Below are positions 62,541 to 64,000 of a stretch of DNA of 64,000 bases, piece after piece. The stretch is taken from NCBI RefSeq assembly GCF_001642725.1, contig NZ_LSUQ01000009.1, forward strand, positions 1 to 64,000. The letters are read 5' to 3'. Both the position numbers and the translations under genes were made by a program. Within the stretch, counting starts at the first letter, position 1; each line of letters opens with the position of its first letter. The notes under the pieces were generated by a model. That model ran no database searches and was not told the origin of the DNA. It worked only from the letters and a program-made list of their open reading frames with translations. The DNA is from Ferroacidibacillus organovorans (GTDB taxonomy: Bacteria > Bacillota > Bacilli > Alicyclobacillales > SLC66).

Positions 62541-63490
62541 GCGTGATACCCCTCCATTGTTCGAGACGCTGCCACTTGTTTCGAGGCAATTTGTAGAATT
62601 TCATCGCGCACCTCGTCACCCAAACGCACGGTGTCAAGTGTGACGAGGAACGAATAACCCGTCGGGTACATATCAATCATGCGAACCACAACGTTTTTTT
62701 CTCCATGATTCTTAACGTGGGATTGCAGTGCTTCACGCGTTTGCGTCACCAACTGTTCCGCATTCACTTCGAGTGGCGTGTCAAAGCGCACGCGCACGCG
62801 ACTGCGTTTCTTGGCAGATCGATTCTCAATAAAAGCTTGCACGATAATCCCGTTTGGAATCAGTTGCAAAAAGCCGTCACTGTCCTCAAGCGCCGTGTAC
62901 ATCAAATTGATATCGTGAACTTGTCCATAGTATGCCGGACGCATCGCTTCATGTGGATAACTCGGCATCAACAGTGGATACTGCCACGTTACCAATCCGA
63001 TCTGATCGCCAACCCGAAAAGGGTGAAACAAGATCAACCAGACTCCGCCGATAATGTTTGCAAACACTTGTTGTCCAGCGAGTCCGACGATAACCGTGAC
63101 AAATGCGCCGCCAAAGACGATGCTCGATAATCCAATGCCAATGGAAGCTAAGAACGCTAAAATGATCGTGACAAACAAGAGAAGACGCACCAGGTATTTT
63201 AAAGAGGCCGCGTGATCCACACGCAAGTGTAGCGCCGCCATCGAGAACAACCGACGTTCAAGAAGTCTTGACACAGCGATCCCAATCAACAAAACAAGCA
63301 GCGCGCGCGCTGCGGCTTGCCACGATGCCGGGAGCCCTTTTAGCAAACCGTGTGGCGCTTCCATTGCCAATCCAATCGCCAAACCTACGAAAACAAGCAG
63401 GACAATACCGATGAGTGTGCCACGCCACGATTTTTTGGCGGGAGGCCTTGAAGTATCCTTTGACACATCCTGTGCCCCCTGTCCATACAC
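62537..63490 (-). CDS. Small-conductance mechanosensitive channel (MscS family)
   Basis: 317-aa membrane channel that releases solutes under hypo-osmotic shock. There are about four N-terminal helices. The pore helix pattern FGGAFVTVIVGLAGQQVFANIIGGVWLILFHPFRVGDQI (residues ~130-168) is the MscS core, followed by the beta domain (LIPNGIIVQAFIENRSA) and a cytoplasmic C-terminal domain. Its stop overlaps fabV by 4 bp, so the two are coupled. The start follows no clear site. Confidence 0.9.
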   Translation of the reverse strand: MYGQGAQDVSKDTSRPPAKKSWRGTLIGIVLLVFVGLAIGLAMEAPHGLLKGLPASWQAAARALLVLLIGIAVSRLLERRLFSMAALHLRVDHAASLKYLVRLLLFVTIILAFLASIGIGLSSIVFGGAFVTVIVGLAGQQVFANIIGGVWLILFHPFRVGDQIGLVTWQYPLLMPSYPHEAMRPAYYGQVHDINLMYTALEDSDGFLQLIPNGIIVQAFIENRSAKKRSRVRVRFDTPLEVNAEQLVTQTREALQSHVKNHGEKNVVVRMIDMYPTGYSFLVTLDTVRLGDEVRDEILQIASKQVAASRTMEGYHA

Positions 63491-63627
63491 ATCTTGTGCA
63501 GACTGATTAAATCCTATCGTTTGCCAGGGATAGAGTCAAATTTCCGCTTAACACAAAAAAAGGTTATATTCAATAAATATATTTTATCGGTTAAAACAGG
63601 AAGGGAAAAGGTCTTTATTGCATAGAC

Positions 63628-63831
63628 TTAGAAATGAATCCGTGGATGGTTACTGTGGGATGGGCACTCACAGTATGGATGGACCTTGGATTCACGCCGA
63701 AGGGGATCCGGATGCATTTCCGGATCCCCTTCCAGCTTCTGAATTGGGCATTCACAACATGGATGGACAGCGCGCTTCACATCAGGTAAAAATGGCCCGA
63801 ATTTGGGAGCAAGGCACCCGCAACAGGACAC
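63628..63831 (-). other. Cys-rich open frame with a duplicated VHPxCECP motif
   Basis: A 67-codon frame from GTG 63831 encodes SCCGCLAPKFG, AVHPCCECPIQ and KVHPYCECPSH. The two VHPxCECP units are exactly 84 bp apart, so a repeat is real at DNA level. There is no ribosome site at 63831. The frame could be the tail of the small gene at 63973 reached by a frameshift, or not a gene. A 14-bp perfect hairpin lies inside it (63699-63732). Confidence 0.35.
63699..63732. repeat. Perfect 14-bp inverted repeat
   Basis: GAAGGGGATCCGGA at 63699-63712 and TCCGGATCCCCTTC at 63719-63732 flank TGCATT. No T run follows on either strand, so it is not a standard terminator. It sits inside the Cys-rich open frame. 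Confidence 0.6.
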
Positions 63832-63973
63832 CGTTTACCAAAAACAGCGCGACACCGTTTTGGAAACCTTGGAAGCGAGCCAGAAAAATCGCAGCATCGA
63901 TCCAAACAAAAACCGTCGTTCCGACGCCCACTCCGGTAAGAACTGGGCAAGACATTCCGTATCCGATCGGCAT
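63782..63973 (-). CDS. Small hydrophobic protein, unrecognised
   Basis: 63-aa protein with AAAGGAGG 8-9 nt before the ATG at 63973, one of the best ribosome sites here. It begins MPIGYGMSCPVLTGVGVGTT and continues hydrophobic (VFVWIDAAIFLARF, VALFLVNGVLL), resembling tiny YjcZ-type sporulation/coat peptides only in style. It overlaps the Cys-rich frame by 50 bp in another frame. A sequencing or natural frameshift could join the two. Confidence 0.5.
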   Translation of the reverse strand: MPIGYGMSCPVLTGVGVGTTVFVWIDAAIFLARFQGFQNGVALFLVNGVLLRVPCSQIRAIFT

Positions 63974-64000
63974 ATCATCTCACCTCCTTTCAAAACATCG

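Noticed and set aside
1-64000. CRISPR arrays, tRNA/rRNA genes, prophage or integrative element
   Set aside because: No regularly spaced repeats, no cloverleaf or rRNA segments, and no integrase or phage structural genes were seen. The only mobile trace is the IS21 relic.

Overview
The window reads as chromosomal DNA of a Gram-positive Bacillota, class Bacilli. Three things point there: strong AGGAGG-type ribosome binding sites, Bacillus-type families (a YdjO cold-shock companion, a BstA/YfiT bacillithiol-transferase-like protein, HelD, separate SecD and SecF, a PadR plus permease-prefix pair, the CbiH60-type cobalamin enzyme), and B12 and c-di-AMP riboswitches. The respiratory nitrate reductase, the NiCoT plus oxygen-independent-type corrin pathway and the relatives that come to mind suggest an Alicyclobacillaceae-like facultative aerobe. 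The family assignment is inference only.

Layout. 1-6.4 kb: an ArsR-like regulator, a truncated acetyltransferase joined to an MFS exporter, a cold-shock pair (cspA, ydjO) with a long leader and a terminator, a degenerate IS21 relic, an alpha/beta hydrolase and a DUF2239 gene with a palindrome-rich promoter. 6.5-8.7 kb: a GNAT enzyme and an aspartase/fumarase-family lyase. 8.8-16.8 kb (minus strand): a nitrate reductase operon in the order hemerythrin-like, 91-aa protein, narG, narH, narJ, narI, lipoprotein. narI carries an in-frame TGA. 17.4-19.9 kb: a CPA2 cation/proton antiporter with two UspA domains, preceded by a clear ydaO-type c-di-AMP riboswitch. 20.1-26.6 kb: helD, a padR/permease-prefix operon, and an ECF sigma gene (apparently frameshifted) followed by a four-repeat protein of unknown function. 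26.9-31.5 kb: small detoxification and housekeeping enzymes (VOC, DinB, GNAT, BstA-like, Nudix, isochorismatase-like) and an amino-acid permease.

31.6-43.2 kb (minus strand): a twelve-gene corrin-ring operon under a cobalamin riboswitch with its terminator: cbiX, cobA, cbiH60, cbiJ, cbiC, cbiD, cbiET, cbiL, cbiF, cbiG, a NiCoT cobalt/nickel transporter and a 2Fe-2S ferredoxin-like gene. It covers cobalt import, chelation and ring methylation up to the cobyrinate stage. cbiA, cbiB and the nucleotide-loop genes are not in the window.

43.3-49.3 kb: a GNAT enzyme, a methyltransferase, secDF, an ECF sigma/membrane anti-sigma-like pair with an ECF-type promoter, and another methyltransferase. 49.4-51.4 kb: a secreted GH84 hexosaminidase. 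51.7-55.1 kb: an alkylation-damage neighbourhood (alkA diverging from ogt, a tandem GNAT, an AlkC/AlkD-like HEAT-repeat protein). 55.2-60.4 kb: an amino-acid permease, an AidB-like acyl-CoA dehydrogenase, an acyl-CoA ligase and a MerR regulator with a palindromic operator. 60.5-64 kb: an mscS-fabV-btuF-like operon closed by a strong terminator, then an odd Cys-rich small-gene locus at the edge.

I saw no tRNA, rRNA, CRISPR array, prophage or replication origin. No wholly new system is proven. The best candidates for new biology are the ECF sigma plus four-repeat protein, the extra genes of the nitrate reductase operon, the c-di-AMP-switched antiporter and the Cys-rich locus at the right edge.
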